64,000 nt of DNA from Acanthosoma haemorrhoidale (GCA_930367205.1 OV884011.1:170263226-170327225), one strand, 5' to 3'. Shown: positions 1 to 14,700, counted from the stretch's first letter. Notes: generated by a model not told the origin, from the sequence alone. Numbers and translations are program-made.

Positions 1-1290
1 GGCTAATATGTTTGGGGAGATCCGCGTAGCCTTCAATCTATCCCTAACCATTAGAAAAAACTTGTGATATATAACTTATCCTATATTCGTTTCAACTCCA
101 TCAACTGATATTTTGTAGTGATTTTTTTTAGTATATTGATTAATAATCGTAATAATATACAGGTACTGGTAGTATAGTAAGTACTAGTATACTAATAGGT
201 CTGTTTGTAAAAAGTAATTAAATAGAATTGATGGGTCACACTTGACTTCAATTTGTTTAAAACAATTCAACTCTAGAATGGCACTATGTGCTGTAGAACG
301 CCGTTAACTAAGTTAGACCTCTGTAAATCACCTGCCCCTATTCTTCTTCTACCACATAAAATATGTAAATAATCTGTCACTCCTGACCTACATAACAAGT
401 CTTCAAAATTCCTTTTTGCTAGAAACAATGGGATGAATGGCACAGCTAACAACCCAGTTTCCCAATATTACCATAGATAATTACGCTTACTTAGATGATT
501 AAATTGGGCAAACAAAGAGTGGTAGGTAGTTTTTTTTACTTCAAATGACTAGTTATCCTGAAAAAGGCTTGTGAATAGCAAGCTTACATTGAATGAGAAT
601 ATCAAATGAAATCAGTTGTACAAAGATGCTTTTTTCAATGAGATCATTTTTTTTTTTTTAATTCTAATTATCTAGTTCAAATTAATTTCACTAATAATAT
701 AATATATTATAATACTATTAATAATTTAAGATAGTAATTTTTGAAACTGATTTTGGTATTTATTTTGACTTACATTTCTTCTTCTAAACTTGGGCATATT
801 TAATGATTACAATTTTACACTAGGTACTTTTTCTAAACCTTCATTGTTATATAGAATGGAAATAAAAATCGAAAATAATTAATTGAAAATTACATATCAA
901 TAGAATAGGAGGTAATCTCCAGTGTAAATACAAAGGTGAAATAACTGCCATTCCACAGTTAAAATTAAATATTTATTCTTACCAATAATCATTTTACCAA
1001 TTTTTGCACCCCATTCCACATACTTATTTTTTTCCACCCAGCACCTCTCATTAAAAAAAAAAATTAATGTATATTGATGTAAAGAAACTTCTGGACAAAA
1101 ATAATGCATCACTGCTAGTGTGTAAAACACGTGTTTTTGCTCAATTCTCTGCTAATTTTTTTCTTTTGTATTTCTTCAATACTCCTTAATTATTATTTGA
1201 TTAAATATAATGGTAACTGTTCGGATTTTTAAATGCTAACACTTTTGAACTTTTTACAATTTGAAACAAAAAATTCATTTAGCCAAAAAA
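1..1290. other. AT-rich noncoding upstream region
   Basis: No gene is supported here. Short open frames lack domains, splice context and conserved motifs. The stretch is AT-rich with several poly-T and poly-A runs. Confidence 0.6.
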
Positions 1291-1297
1291 AAATATA

Positions 1298-1376
1298 TTG
1301 GCAGGATTGGGACTCAAACCCAAGTCCTCCCTAATCTCCAGTCAAGGGCTCTATCAATTCTGCTAGCCTACAGTAC
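1298..1376 (-). mobile_element. tRNA-derived SINE head (copy 1)
   Basis: On the minus strand the segment has an A-box-like region (GAATTGATAGAGC) and a T-arm with a perfect five-base stem, TTGGG-TTTGAGT-CCCAA, ending in CCTGCCA before an A/T tail. The anticodon arm is not canonical, so this is a SINE head and not a working tRNA gene. It shares the CTGGAGAT core with copies at 46897 and (as CCGGAGAT) 48409. Confidence 0.55.
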
Positions 1377-1557
1377 AACTTACTATATATTGGGAAGGTT
1401 CAGGGTCCATGTTCAAATTCCAATCTTGATAGCATATTTTATTTTTCTAATAATTAGATTTAAAAGAGAGATCTATACCTTAATGAAAATTGACTATTTA
1501 AAAAATTCATTAGTTTGCAATGAATATTTAAGAATAGAAAAGATCAACCCATCAACC

Positions 1558-1681
1558 ATTCATCATGCTATGTATTTCTGCATCAGGTCCTTGTGTGAGA
1601 AGGAGGTCGATATCAACTGTTTTTATAAAGCCATTTAGAAGAACATCATAAATGTCTTAAACCCCCTACAATGGACCAATC
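1558..1681. repeat. Dispersed 125-bp direct repeat, copy A
   Basis: About 124 bp nearly identical in the same orientation to 3162-3287. Shared blocks include CATCATGCTATGTAT, CTTGTGTGAGAAGGAGGT and AAGCCATTTAGAAGAACATC. This copy sits upstream of the zinc-finger gene. Confidence 0.85.
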
Positions 1682-2159
1682 ATGCCACAGATAAACGTAC
1701 TGTATTAAAATGTTAAATTTAACATTAATTTTGTTTGTATACGAATTATTATTTTGTAAGTGCAGTAAAAGGTCAACAGTATTAGGGAATCTATGATAAC
1801 AAAATAAAATAAACATAAGGGTTTTGTCAAATGAGAATTTCAAAGATAAGCGCTAATTTTGTCCAGGAATTTATATAATCCCTACTGGGAGAGAATGTCA
1901 GATATGGTCAAATAAAATTTTACATTTGACGACTGGCACAGAAGGTTATGATATGGGTCCCAATAGGTTACCCGATTTTGAATTTGGCGCTCAAATGACT
2001 TGTCACTGCTTCAAGCCAAGTAAATTTAAAAAAATATTTTGTTCTGGAAAAATGTTTCAAAATGATGAAAATATATTTTTTTTAATATCTATGTTTAATT
2101 TGGGGCATAAATAAAGTAAGTAAGCGAGGAGTTGCGGTTGTATATCAAAAATGATAGGG

Positions 2160-2290
2160 TCGATGGACAGCACGAGCTATCTCTTTGAAGATTTCAGTGA
2201 ACGCACCCTTTCGCCATCTTGCTTTCGGTTCAGTGCTGGCAACATTTATACACTATAGTATTTCTGGCTGCTTACTAGCGAGATAAAGGT
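2160..2290 (+). promoter_or_regulatory. Possible promoter and noncoding first exon of the zinc-finger gene
   Basis: A locally GC-richer stretch contains TTTCAGTGAACGC (initiator-like), a GCCATCTTG element and then a donor-like AAAG|GTATTT near 2288. Since the ATG exon begins after an acceptor at 2702, an upstream noncoding exon is required; this is the best candidate by eye. No transcript evidence is available. Confidence 0.3.
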
Positions 2291-2723
2291 ATTTGTTTTG
2301 TTGGTCATAAGGCCCTCAGTGTTACCTTTCTCCACGTCTTTTTTTCAAATTTATTTAGTTTTTATTTATCCCATATGAATCTGCTAGCTTTCCTTTGACT
2401 TATTAAGCGACGACACAAGCTAGCTTTAATAATATTAGCCATTATGAAAAACCGCTAAAAAAAATTTCCCTCCTCTTTTTGTTACTTTAACTCACTGGTA
2501 AATTTGTTTTATCATTTAAATTCAATTTGGGGTGATCTCTACTTGTAAATGATATCAATGTCAATAATTTAAACATAAAATTTCCCTCCTAATTTTAGGA
2601 ATTTTGTCAACAATAATAAGGTATATTCTGATATCATCACAAAGGATTAAACATTCATTTTAAATAACTAATCACTGAATTAATTTGTTAATTTTATTTT
2701 AGATTCTAACTTCAAATATAAAA

Positions 2724-5700
2724 ATGACACAAGATTCAGAGAAGGGAAGTACACTTTGTTTAATATGTAATGCTAGCATTGGAGTGTCTACTAGGAACTG
2801 TTGTCCTATATTTAAATATAATGTTACCTCTTCAGAGCAGCCTGTGGCAAATATACTAAGTGTTATTCTCGGACAAGAAGTGCGAAGAGAAGTAGTGCAT
2901 AGTGATATTATTTGTAAAAAGTGCTACAAATTGTGTAATGAAGTTGACGAACTACAGGAACGTTTGACAGAAATTAAGATGGAACTTAACAATTATTATC
3001 AAAGGACACTTCGGTAAGATTTTCGATATTATTTGATGGTACCGGTGATAAGGTGGGCTCATAGTTAGCCTTCAGTATATAAATAGGTTGTAGAGTTTGT
3101 TGGGAGATCGGCTTTGGTTGATATAAAATATTTGTTAGGTTTTCATCAGTTATGGACAATGATTCATCATGCTATGTATGTCTGCATCAGATCCTTGTGT
3201 GAGAAGGAGGTTAATATCGACTATTTTTTAAAAGCCATTTAGAAGAACATCATGAATGTCTTAAACATCCACTACATGTCCTAATCAGTTGACACAACCT
3301 CCTTACCCAAGGATTTGATTTAGACATATAAAGTACATTGAATCATTGTTCATTAAGAAATGTGATATAAACCCATCAACTCTTTCTCTTTGATCTAAGC
3401 CGAACTCCGGACAAACTCATCGACTCATAGATATAGTACTTATGAGTTATACTGACCTTGCGCAAGGTTACAAACTAGACCAGCAACATATGTGCAGTGG
3501 AGTTCCAGAGTAGGAGATTTTGAAGTTTAAAACAAAAATATTAAAAAAAAGTAAATTTTAATTGTAACATATGCATTAGCTAAAAATTAACATAATTATA
3601 ATTTATTTAAATGTAAGTATGAATCTAATCTTCATTTTTAAATTTCAGCAAACTAACTGATTGACGAATGTAATTGTATTTCATACTGTCAATTGTATTT
3701 TTAATGTCATTCATTGGGATCTACAGATAAGCTTAACTCCACTGTATATTAGAAGTAATAGTTTTAACTTAAATTAGGCTTATTGTTTATTTATGGAGGC
3801 CTAACTTTCTTTGTCCTTCAAATAATTGTAGGCAAAATATTTACTTAAATACGTTTGTGAATTCATAAGTTTTCAATTGAGAAACAAAAGCAATATCCTT
3901 AAGAACCTTATATGTTTAGCACGAATAAGTGTCTGAATTTTTCACTAAAGTTAACTGAAACAGTACTATATGTGACAACGAATAAGCATGGATTACATAA
4001 TTAACAGCTAAGTGCTAATCTTAAATGGGTATAGGTATATTATTTCTTTATTATCGTGAGTGTGCTTGTCATATCTTGCAGATGTTTCTAGACCATCTCA
4101 CATCTCAGCGGTTATCTAGTCTTTAAGGGTCGAGTGTAACCACTTTGTTGCATTTAATACATTTTAATTGGTGAATTCTTTAAAGATTCCTCATCTCTCA
4201 TTCTGGTATACTTATATATATTCTTATATCTATGATTTTGATTTATCCCTCTCAATTCTTGTGAGCATTACAAACAATTATTTTATGTTATCAGATCAGT
4301 TATAGGTTATATTGAATGTTTTCACTTTAAGTTTTATTGTTGTACCTTCTTGTTTTATTTATGATATTAAGTGTTCCTTTTTTTTCCCCTTAATTTGTAA
4401 ATAAGTTTGTTTTGTTAATGATTTAAAAAGAGTAATATTAGAGTTCATCAGTCAATATTGCCTCGATCGTAATGCAATGTTTAAATGTGTCATGTTTTTT
4501 AGTCATCAGGTTTTATCTCATTTTCATTTACTCTCCCATTTGATTGAACCCAATAGCCTTTCAATTTTTTTGTATGTTATTCAGTACACCAGGAACTTTA
4601 CTTTTCGGATTTACCGTTCATTTTTATTACATTTATTTTTGTTACAAAAATTATATATGATAGTAGTGTATCTAGAAAAAAGTGATAATGAAAGAGCTAG
4701 CTTATGCTATTCGCTACGGGGGGGGGGGGGGGGGCTCTATAGTTACAAGTACCATTTTTAGAGTTTTGTTGATTTGTTTTTAAATCAGAAACCTTCAAGT
4801 TACCTTTGGCTTGTCTGTTGCCCCTTTTTGAGCCATAAAAATGAAATTCTATTGTAATGAGATACCATTTGATCACCTGACAACTCCACAAAACCTGATG
4901 AACAGCTACTAATTAATTACATTGGTGGCAAACTAATAAATATTTTTCTGTCATATTAAGAAGAGTATCAAATTAAAGATCATGTTGTCTTGATTAATAA
5001 TATGTAATTTTTGTTTTTGAACTATAATTATCACTGTCATTTGTTGTACTCAATAAAATCATTAATGTAATTTTAACTCATTCCGTGTTTTATAAGTGGA
5101 GAGATGATAGTTTCGTTTCATGCCCCCTATGATGCTGAAAATAATATTGATCCTATAAAAAATAATATGTCACTAATTTAACTCGGTTAATTACTATGTG
5201 ATGAAAAAATAACGTTTTTGCTACCGTATTGTTAGGATATCAAAGTAAAGATCGTGATGTGCTAATTAAGAATGTATATAATATGGTGGTAGGTTTAGAG
5301 GACTGTAATAATAAAAAACAAAATCAGATTATGATAATTCTGTAGTGCTAGTGTAAAAGGTTATATTTTTACAAATCAGGTTTTTAAAAAAATATTCTGT
5401 ATTTTCATAAAATTAAAAAACTGATTTGTGAAAATTTTAAAGTTTCTTTTTTTTTTGTGTTTTCCAAAAGTAGTTAAAAAGTGATTTATCCCCCTTTACT
5501 CTAGCACCACAGAATTGTTGTTTAATTTTTATATAAAACAACTGTGGTTGTAGTGTCACATTTCCATGTACTGGTTCATGTTATACTAACTGCTTTTGTA
5601 TGTGCATGCCAATAAAATAAAATCAATCGAGTGGAAATAATTAGCAAGAATATTCTAAACCCTTAATAATTGTGTGATAATGTACACTTAACTTCTTTTA

Positions 5701-8700
5701 TTTTCATATTAAATTCTGTATTCAAGTGGCAGGCCCTGTGATGTGAAATACAATATAATCATATATATGTGAGTTCATTGTCAATAACTCAATTTGGTAT
5801 TTTAAAAAAAACAACAAAAAAATAAACGCTTAATCAATATAACTAAAACAGTATGTTTTGTACCACAGTTTAATTATTTATATCTTTAAATGTGAAATCA
5901 TATAAGATGCCATTTTTTTATTAGCTGTAAATACATACAAATTTATAAGAGGAATAAATTAATACCCAAAATCATTTACTTGTACTAAAGAAAATAATAT
6001 GCTGGATATTATTAAATGAGCTACATTCAGCGGACGGGGAATGAATAAATCCTTTTGTTTATCTATTTATTTCTTTATTTAATAAGGGATACTCTATCTA
6101 TCCGATACACAACTGTATCCGAATATATAAAACTTTAAGTAAAGCAATTAATAAAGGATGTGTCTTTTCTAAGGATACGTATACCCATTATGTATCACTT
6201 TTATTGTTACCCGCTTTTTATTCACCTGACTTACTCATTAACACCATGCTGTTATGCTCTAGTTGAGTCATTAGAATATTTCATTTTTAGGGATGCCATC
6301 TAACTATTCAACTACTAACACATTTGATTCAAATCTTGGCTGTTAAGTTGTGAGCGCATTAGCATAAAGTTGTATAATATTGTACCTTATTCAAATATTC
6401 AATTTATTTACTGTTGGTCCCAATTGATTCTAAACCAAAAGTAATTTACCTTAATAAATTAACGTGGTGATCAAAATGGAAGGAATCCAATGCTACAATA
6501 GAAATTACTACACAAAATGTTTTATTCACCAAAAACAACAAAAAGATAAAAATGTTTTCACGAAGAAATGACTGATTTTACTATTAACTCAAAATGATGA
6601 AGAGATTACATCTGTTTTACTAGCTACAAATAAAGCTTAAATCTTACTAGTGTGCAATGATGTCTTCAGTCTGATGAACCTCAAAGCCCAGAGCACCTTC
6701 GGGCAGCCTCTGCGTCTCCCGACAGCCCAGAAAATTCTCGTCCTGACGTCTTCTCGTCTTGAACTGTATTTCTGACTTTCAGTAAAGGTCCTTTTTTTTT
6801 TTTCTTTATGGCCCTTTTCTGCCCCATCTTGGACTTCGGAGCACTCTTATCTCAAACAGATGGGGCTCGGTACATCGGTTGGCCTATATCATAAGACATC
6901 TTGCCTCAGTTCCTTAACGTTATTCAACAATTATGTTACTTAAAGCTTCTAGGGGTTTTTGTAATTGTAAGCTTATTTTCAAATGGTTTTGGCATTTCTC
7001 ATTGTCAAACTCCTTGTTTTCATAATGAAATCTATTTATAGAATTAATTCATAATACCAATATTTATAAAGATAACTTATTTTTAAAAAAGTTTCTTGAA
7101 GCAATGTGTGATATATTATTTTATTATATTAAATTATCCATATCTACTCCGGATAACCCATAATCCGTATGTAGGATTATAAGTATAACATATAATCTGG
7201 TGTTGCTAATCAACACCTTCATATTTTAAATATGCGTGTAGTTTAAGACATCAATGTATACATTTGTCGATCATTTAGTTCTGCGAAGTTCTAGAATTAA
7301 AATAAATACAATTATACTGCTGAAATAAACCACATTTTATATTTGTATACTAGTTTGCTTCGTCAAGTACCCAGCATCAGAGATAACTTGAATAGGTTCA
7401 TAATAATACAAATAACATTATATATATTATGTTATATTAAAAGCTGTAATGTTTTTTTGAAATGCATTATACCAAGCCAATTTTTAATCCTTTATTAAAT
7501 GTTTGTTATCTTTTTTTTTTAGTGTTTATCCAGCATTAATCTCATGTCATCAGAATTTCATTTGTATTATGTGGCGTTTGTTACAGGGCTATCCTAAATC
7601 TTTCAAATATCATCGAAAACTAACTTTTAGTATTATGTTTCAGAAAATTGGAAGGTGGTGAAGTAGAAGAGGAAGCAACTGCTGGTCAGATAATATATAT
7701 ACCAAAACCTAAAACTCCTTCATCAACCGGAAGAAGACCTGGGAGACCTAGGAAGAATCCTAACCCTCCTCCAGTTCAAATGGTTTTGGAAAATGGAGAA
7801 GAGGTAAATATTGGATAAAATATATCGTTTCTATTAGCTACAGCTAATTACAATTGCATACCAAGTAACTGAAGCTACAAGTGCAATAAACCAATCTCTC
7901 CTTGCTCAAAGGGTGTTTGAAATGAAAGAAGACTATTTGAAACCTACTCCATGTATAGTAACTATGATGAAAATGGTAACTAAGGGGAAATAAAAACAAT
8001 AAAATTATTTCAATATTTTCAGCTCAATTACTTAATTTATGAAATAACATTTTGTTGACAACTAGGTTGTTCTTACATTTAAGGGTAATTTGCTTTGTTT
8101 ATTAATTAACTGAATAAAAGTATATTATAAAATTTAGGTTATATATTTAATATAATGACATAGTCAACTGATGTTAATCAAGTAATGTGTAATCAAATAA
8201 CTTTGTCAATTTCATTTACAGGATGTAGAAATGATTGAAGAAACAATAAGTGAGGAAGAAGATGTGAGGGGAGTTGGAATAGATGATGTAAGTGACGCAG
8301 ACTACATTCCTAGCAAGCCACGTCCACCAGACGGCTTAAGGAGAGTGCAAGAAGTTCTGATGTCTGGAAATAATGAAGTACAAATCAAATTAGAAGCGAT
8401 TGAAGAAGAGACTAGTTCTCCTGAACCTAAAACTACTACAAATAAAAAGAAATTAACCAGTAAAAGGAAAGAGATTGAAGTACCAACTGTAATTCCTCAA
8501 ATGGTAATGTGTATTTTGAAAATTGCTAAAATCCTCATTTTCTCTTGTTTTTTTCAATGTCTATATATCAATGGATCAGTTTGCGCTTGAAATACATTGT
8601 GATAATTTAGACTGCGCTCTAATGTATACTTAGGGTCCAAACTATTTTACACAAGGAATAAACAAGGAAAAAAAAAAAAGTAGATAACCTCACATGGCAG

Positions 8701-11700
8701 CAGTCAGGACCATAGCCCTTGCCATCCCTGGGCTCCTGAAAAAAGTTGTTTGATTACTTAAATTTAAATTTTTTTCTTGAAATATTGTTCACATTGCAAA
8801 TTTTTTCGTAATGAATGTTATTATTGTATTATATTTCTTTACTTTCCGATATTTATTTCAGATTGTGAGTAGAGATAACAAGGTTTACACTTGTTTGATT
8901 TGCTCGGCGGATGAGAAAGTGCAGGGGGATGCTAAGACAATCATATCACATATGAAAAATGCTCATGAAATTAGATTGTACATCTGTGATATTTGTGGAG
9001 TTGAGTTCTTGAAGAGGTCCGAAATGTCTGCACATTTTGATGAGCACGTCGCTACCGAAGAAGGTGACTTCCAATGTGATGTTTGCAATAGGATATTTAC
9101 CAACCTCAGGCTTTTCAGAGTTCATAAAAGGATGCATATGCCTCAGCCGAAGAATCATGTTTGTGAAACTTGTGGAAAGGGGTTTTTGTAAGTCTTCAAT
9201 TTTGTATCATTTGTAATCCATAAAATGTTATTTCCTTCTATAATTGAGTCATGTACATTAACTTTCTTTAGTTCTCATTACTTTTTTTAAACTTATTAGC
9301 TACTCCACTTTCTTTGTTCGTATTTCTTAGTACTGTCTTATCCTGTTAAGCATGAATTCATAATAATGTGAAGTAGTATTCATATTCTTATTGTGTGTGT
9401 TATCTCTCCTTATTCAGTACTTCAACAACTATTGTTTAAAATAGATTTAATTTGGATATTTATTTGCACCAAATTATTTGAAATGAATGAGACAAAACTT
9501 GAAAGTGTATATGTATAATATTACGATTTTTATATTTTTTGTTTAAATATTTTTTTATTAATCTGAGGTCTTATAAAGGTTCTGTTAATATAAAAAAGAA
9601 TTCTGGCAAAAGGAAAATTGTTTAATTACAAATTGATTCATTTGGTTATTTACATATAAGCACGTACGTGGTAAATTTTACAATGTTAAAAACTAAACGT
9701 AACATTTACCTTAACGTTAATCGCGACTGGCCAGTTTTACCAAGCTGCGTCCTTTGGCGAATTCTTCTTGTTTTTTTTGTTTTAAGAGCGTGGTTGCCAT
9801 ATGCCTCGTTGACTTCTGTGTGGCACGAGGTCAGTGCTAGCGTCTCTTCCAACCGTCCTCTCTCGTGCCTGGTTCCAATTGAAAGAGAGCGTGCTTACCG
9901 CCACCTGGTTCTCGTACCTTTTCGCTGCCTTCTTAATTTTTTAACTTTATTTTTCCAATGCCAGTTGTCTTAGATATTAGATATTATCAACTTTACTTGT
10001 TTTAACGTTAACAAATCCAATATTGAATATTTATATTTAAGTCTTGATTTTATTTATATAATAACTATTAATATTAGGTATAACGGCAACAAATAATGTT
10101 CATTTCTACTTAGACATGATCCACGGGTCGTTTATCGCTAATTTACGCCCGTTAATTTCAAGTTTATATCAAAGGTTACATCACAAACTCTCAATGTCTA
10201 AATATCACAATATATATTCAAATATTTATTATTTATATATATTTTAATTATATAATGTTTCATATAATTTATTACTTTATATTTAACTTTTACATTATCT
10301 CAAGGTTCTGTTAATAAAAATTAGGAAACTTCTGGTAAAGGAATAATTGTTTATTACACATATGTTCATTAAAATTAATATACAAATTTAATACGTACAT
10401 AATTATTCGCGGCTGGCCAGCGTTTCTTGGTTGACTCTTCGTTGTGCGTTCTTTGTTCTAAACTGCAGCGCGTGGTCTCATACGTCTCGTTGTCGGCTTG
10501 TTTGGTGTCCTCTTCCGGTTGCGTCTCCTCCTCGTGTAGGTCAAAATTGAATGAGGCCGAGTCTGGCTCGAACCCCGCCCTTTATACTACCATCTCCGCC
10601 ATATTGATATCTTTTGCCCTCCAATGTCCTTTGTCTCATATATGCTGAATATATACGATGAACTGTTCTTGATTTAATTTAACAATACAATAATAAATCA
10701 TTTGTATTTTAATTCCTGATAATTTTTCTTATTTGTTAACTATTACTCTTGGACATAACGCAACAATAGTGTTCAAAACATAAATGAACCGTGATCCAGG
10801 AGGAGTGTATCGATCACTCATGCCCGCTAATTCTGAGTTAATAACAGAAACACATGTAAAAGTCACATCAAAATATCACAACAATATTATTCTAATATTT
10901 GCTTGATGCATTAATAATAATAATTTAATTATATTTTCTATATAATTTTTAAAAACTTTTATATTTAATAACTTTTACGTTAATTCAGGGTTCTGTTAAT
11001 AATTATCTAGGAAACTTCTGGCAAAAGGTTTATTGGATTTATTTATACACATTGAACAACTAAAATTGATATACTAAAATTAAATACGTACGTAATAAAA
11101 AATTCTGTTAAAACTAACATTAAAATGGTACCTTGTAAATTATTCTTAACTGTATACTAATACTGGCCAGTGCTTCTTTGTGTTCTTCTCTTCGGTGGTT
11201 CGCGGATCAGCATGCTTGTTCTTCTCTGCCGCGCGTGGTTCTTTGTCTCATGGCCTGATGAAAGTGATTCACCATGAGGCGGTAGGGTGGGTCGGTGACT
11301 ACCTGGACCTGGTCTCTACCTGCTCTCTCCTCTGATGAATGAAGAAGTGGGCTCCTGACAAAAGAATGTTTTTTGTGTTCATGCCGGTTTATTTATACTA
11401 CCTCCCGCTGCCTTCTTGACTTTCAACTGGTTATTTAATGCCAGTTGTTTTGAATAGTTATTACTTTGCTTAGATTAGAAGTTTATATAATAAATGTTTA
11501 TATTAAATATGATATTATTTTATTTCAATTATTAATAATTAATATGACGACAATAAAAACGTTCATACTTTCAAAAACATAAACCACGGATCGTTATTAA
11601 ATTCTTCAATGCTCGCTAATTCCGAGTTTATTTAAACAAATATTATTAAAAATCATCATTTTAAAATATCACAACAATATATTATTACGTTCTTTGAATA

Positions 11701-14700
11701 TTATATGGTAATTTTATTTTTTATTCTTTTACTTTAAATTTATTTTATTTATTATTTAGGTTCTATTAACAAAAATAATTCTGGCAAAAAGATGAATTTA
11801 ATTACAAATAAAAAAATAAACTTATATTAATTTTATAAATACTTGTTTATAAATTTGATTCCTTTTCTTCTTTAATTCTCTTCATTCTTTAAACAAAATT
11901 AATACTTCTTCTCTTCGTGCTATTTCTCTTCCGTTCTGCTTTAAGTCCATTACCACTAACCAACAAAGTTTTTAAGTTTTTCTTACTCACAATCTCAAGC
12001 TAATAACATGTATTACGGGCTGATCCCAAAACTAGATGAGTATAATGCTCTGTGTGTTTTCATTATCACAACCACAACTATACTATAAAAGTTTTTCCAT
12101 GATCACTAGACCCAGACACCTATACACTAGGCCGGTCCCATAACTAGAGAGAATAATTCTGTGTGTTTTCATCATCACAACAACCAGTATACTACCTTTT
12201 GTTTTTTCCTCCACTCTCAATTGTTTTTGTTTGCCTTCTTGATTCAAGGTTGGATTAAATATTTATATACAAACTCCACAATATCTAATATCACAACAAT
12301 ATATTTGCTTAAAAGAGGTGAATTTACATTAGTGTTAAATACCACTTACATCACTAATGTGAGATAGTAGAAAATTAATCAAAAATGTTAAGTAGCATTG
12401 TGGCATCTTTCAGGAATTATGTTTAAGGCTCATTAATCAATTACTAGATAATTAAAAATAAATATTATTGAGTAGTTAAAAAAGTTAAGTCCTCAATGTC
12501 CTGATTAGTATTTGCGTTAATTAATTGTGTGTTATGACATTCCTGAACTATAATTATATATGACAGCAAGCCTTTAGAGCTGTCATTAAAACCATTTTCG
12601 TGGCAAAGATGAAACCCTTAATGTTTGATACATCGAACATTAATCGCATGATTTGAATTCTTTCCTCGATTTATCGAATCCATTAAAAAATATATTTTTT
12701 AACAAAAAGTCCTCGGTCTCTCCACAATATAGTTTATTGAATAATAAGCTGTCATCCTTGGCTTAGAGCTGTCAAAAATGTTTTCGTTAAATAAGCTATA
12801 TTGTGGAGAGACTGAGGAGTATTTGTTTGAATAAATCCAGGACTAACCTTATAATATTTTTCTACTCTATTGAAACATATATATTCAGAAGTTTTATTTG
12901 ATGTCCTAGCAACAAGGAACATGACTGATCTGTTTTTATTAGATTGTAATTGTTCTTAATATTCAGGTTGTATTGTTGATGAAAATACTGGCAAAAAATT
13001 ATTAAATTAATTGGTTTTTGTTAGGTCACGCAATATGCTGGATGAACATATGAATATGCATACAGGCGTGCGCCCGTATAAATGTAATGAGTGCGGAAAG
13101 GATTTTGCTTCGAAGTACTCTGCTAAAGCTCATGAAAAAGTTCACCTGGACAGGCCGAGGCCCTTCAAGTGTGCGACTTGTGGAAAAGCATTTATAACAG
13201 AGCTTAACCTTCTCCAACATGAAAAGATACATAATGCCATCAGATCTCATACCTGTCAAATTTGTGGTACCTAATTTTTTTTTCCATAGAAACTATTTAG
13301 AAGTTACTTCCAAAAATAGTGTTATTTTTTTGTTTTAGTAAACATTCACAGATTTGTATTTATGGGTAGTGATTGTTTTTTAAAATTACTTTTTCATTTT
13401 TATATTTAAATAATGTTGTTTTTCCAACAAATATTACTTTGGCATAGAAGTTAGTTATGCTAAAATTTAGACCATAGAAACAACACTGGACAATCGCATG
13501 CTAAATCTATGTGCATTTTTATTATTTGTATGTTACTGGAGATGAATTTATTGACAAAATCAATTTTTTTATTTAAGGTAAATCTTTTAGTTCTTCAAGG
13601 AACTTAGAAGTTCATTGTGTTATACACACTGGTTACAAGCCATTTATCTGTAGGATATGCGGGAAAGCGTTTGCTCGAAAAGCCGAGATACGTGACCACG
13701 AACGTACACATACAGGGGAAAAACCATACCAGTGTGAATTTTGTGGAGCCACATTTGGGTAAGTAAAAGATCTTTTGTTATTGCTTTTAGTTAGTAATAT
13801 TTTTCTTAAACATGAAAGCTGCTGCCACTTTTTCAACTTACCCAAACTGCACGGTAAGTTTTATTTTACAATTATTACCAGTTAAAAGTGAGCTAATGAT
13901 AAATAAATAAACAGGATGTCTACTTACTAGAAAAGCAAAAAAAAGTTTTGCTGAGTAATTTTCATCATCAGGTGGCTAAGGAGCGATGAGAAGACTGAGC
14001 TTCTCAGTCACTTCACGATGATAACTATGTTGTTGAAAATATTAGTATCATAATAAATTTTACTTGGGCAGGGATCATATTTATTAATTTAACACCCAAC
14101 AAATTTTTCAGCTTAAATTATATCTCATTCTATTTCATAAAATAATTATAGTTTAAATAATAAGCTGTGAATTTCATTAGATTTATATGGGAAGTTCATT
14201 ATTAACATTTTATTAAATGTTTAGGCAAAGAAGTAATCTTCAGTCACATAAACGAGCGACTCACTACGATGACAAACGATATCAGTGTATCGAATGTGGC
14301 AAAGCATTCAAGCGTCGCAGGCTACTCGACTACCACATCAAAGCAGCCCATACTGGCGAGCGCCCATACAAATGTCAGATCTGTAATGCTACCTTTATTT
14401 ATCCAGAACATTTCAAAAAGCACAGGAGAATACACACAGGGGAAAAGCCCTACCAATGTGAAGTGAGTTTTTACAGGTTTAATTTTGTTGGTATATATTT
14501 TTTAAAAAATCAGTACAGTTTATAATTTACAATTTTTGTTGTCTAAAAAATAATCTTTGATATAATGAGGGAAAATTGTGATCCTCAGATCAACTAGTTT
14601 ATTGAAAAGGTTATTAGTATGTTACTCAAGCAAATAAACTTCTCAGATTACAAACTGCTCAGTAAATGAACATTAATGCATTAAATAAATCAATTTTGTT

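Noticed and set aside
1298..1376. A functional tRNA gene
   Set aside because: The T-arm is good but the acceptor and anticodon arms do not form a standard cloverleaf, and related copies with tails occur elsewhere, which fits a SINE.
1261..1638. 125-codon open frame on the + strand
   Set aside because: It runs through the SINE head and the 125-bp repeat, has no domain and shows low-complexity AT-driven composition.
9668..10648. Protein-coding genes in the GC-richer parts of intron 4
   Set aside because: The open frames at 9668-9973 and 10427-10648 fall inside LTR-like units, lack domains, and are not conserved as frames between copies.
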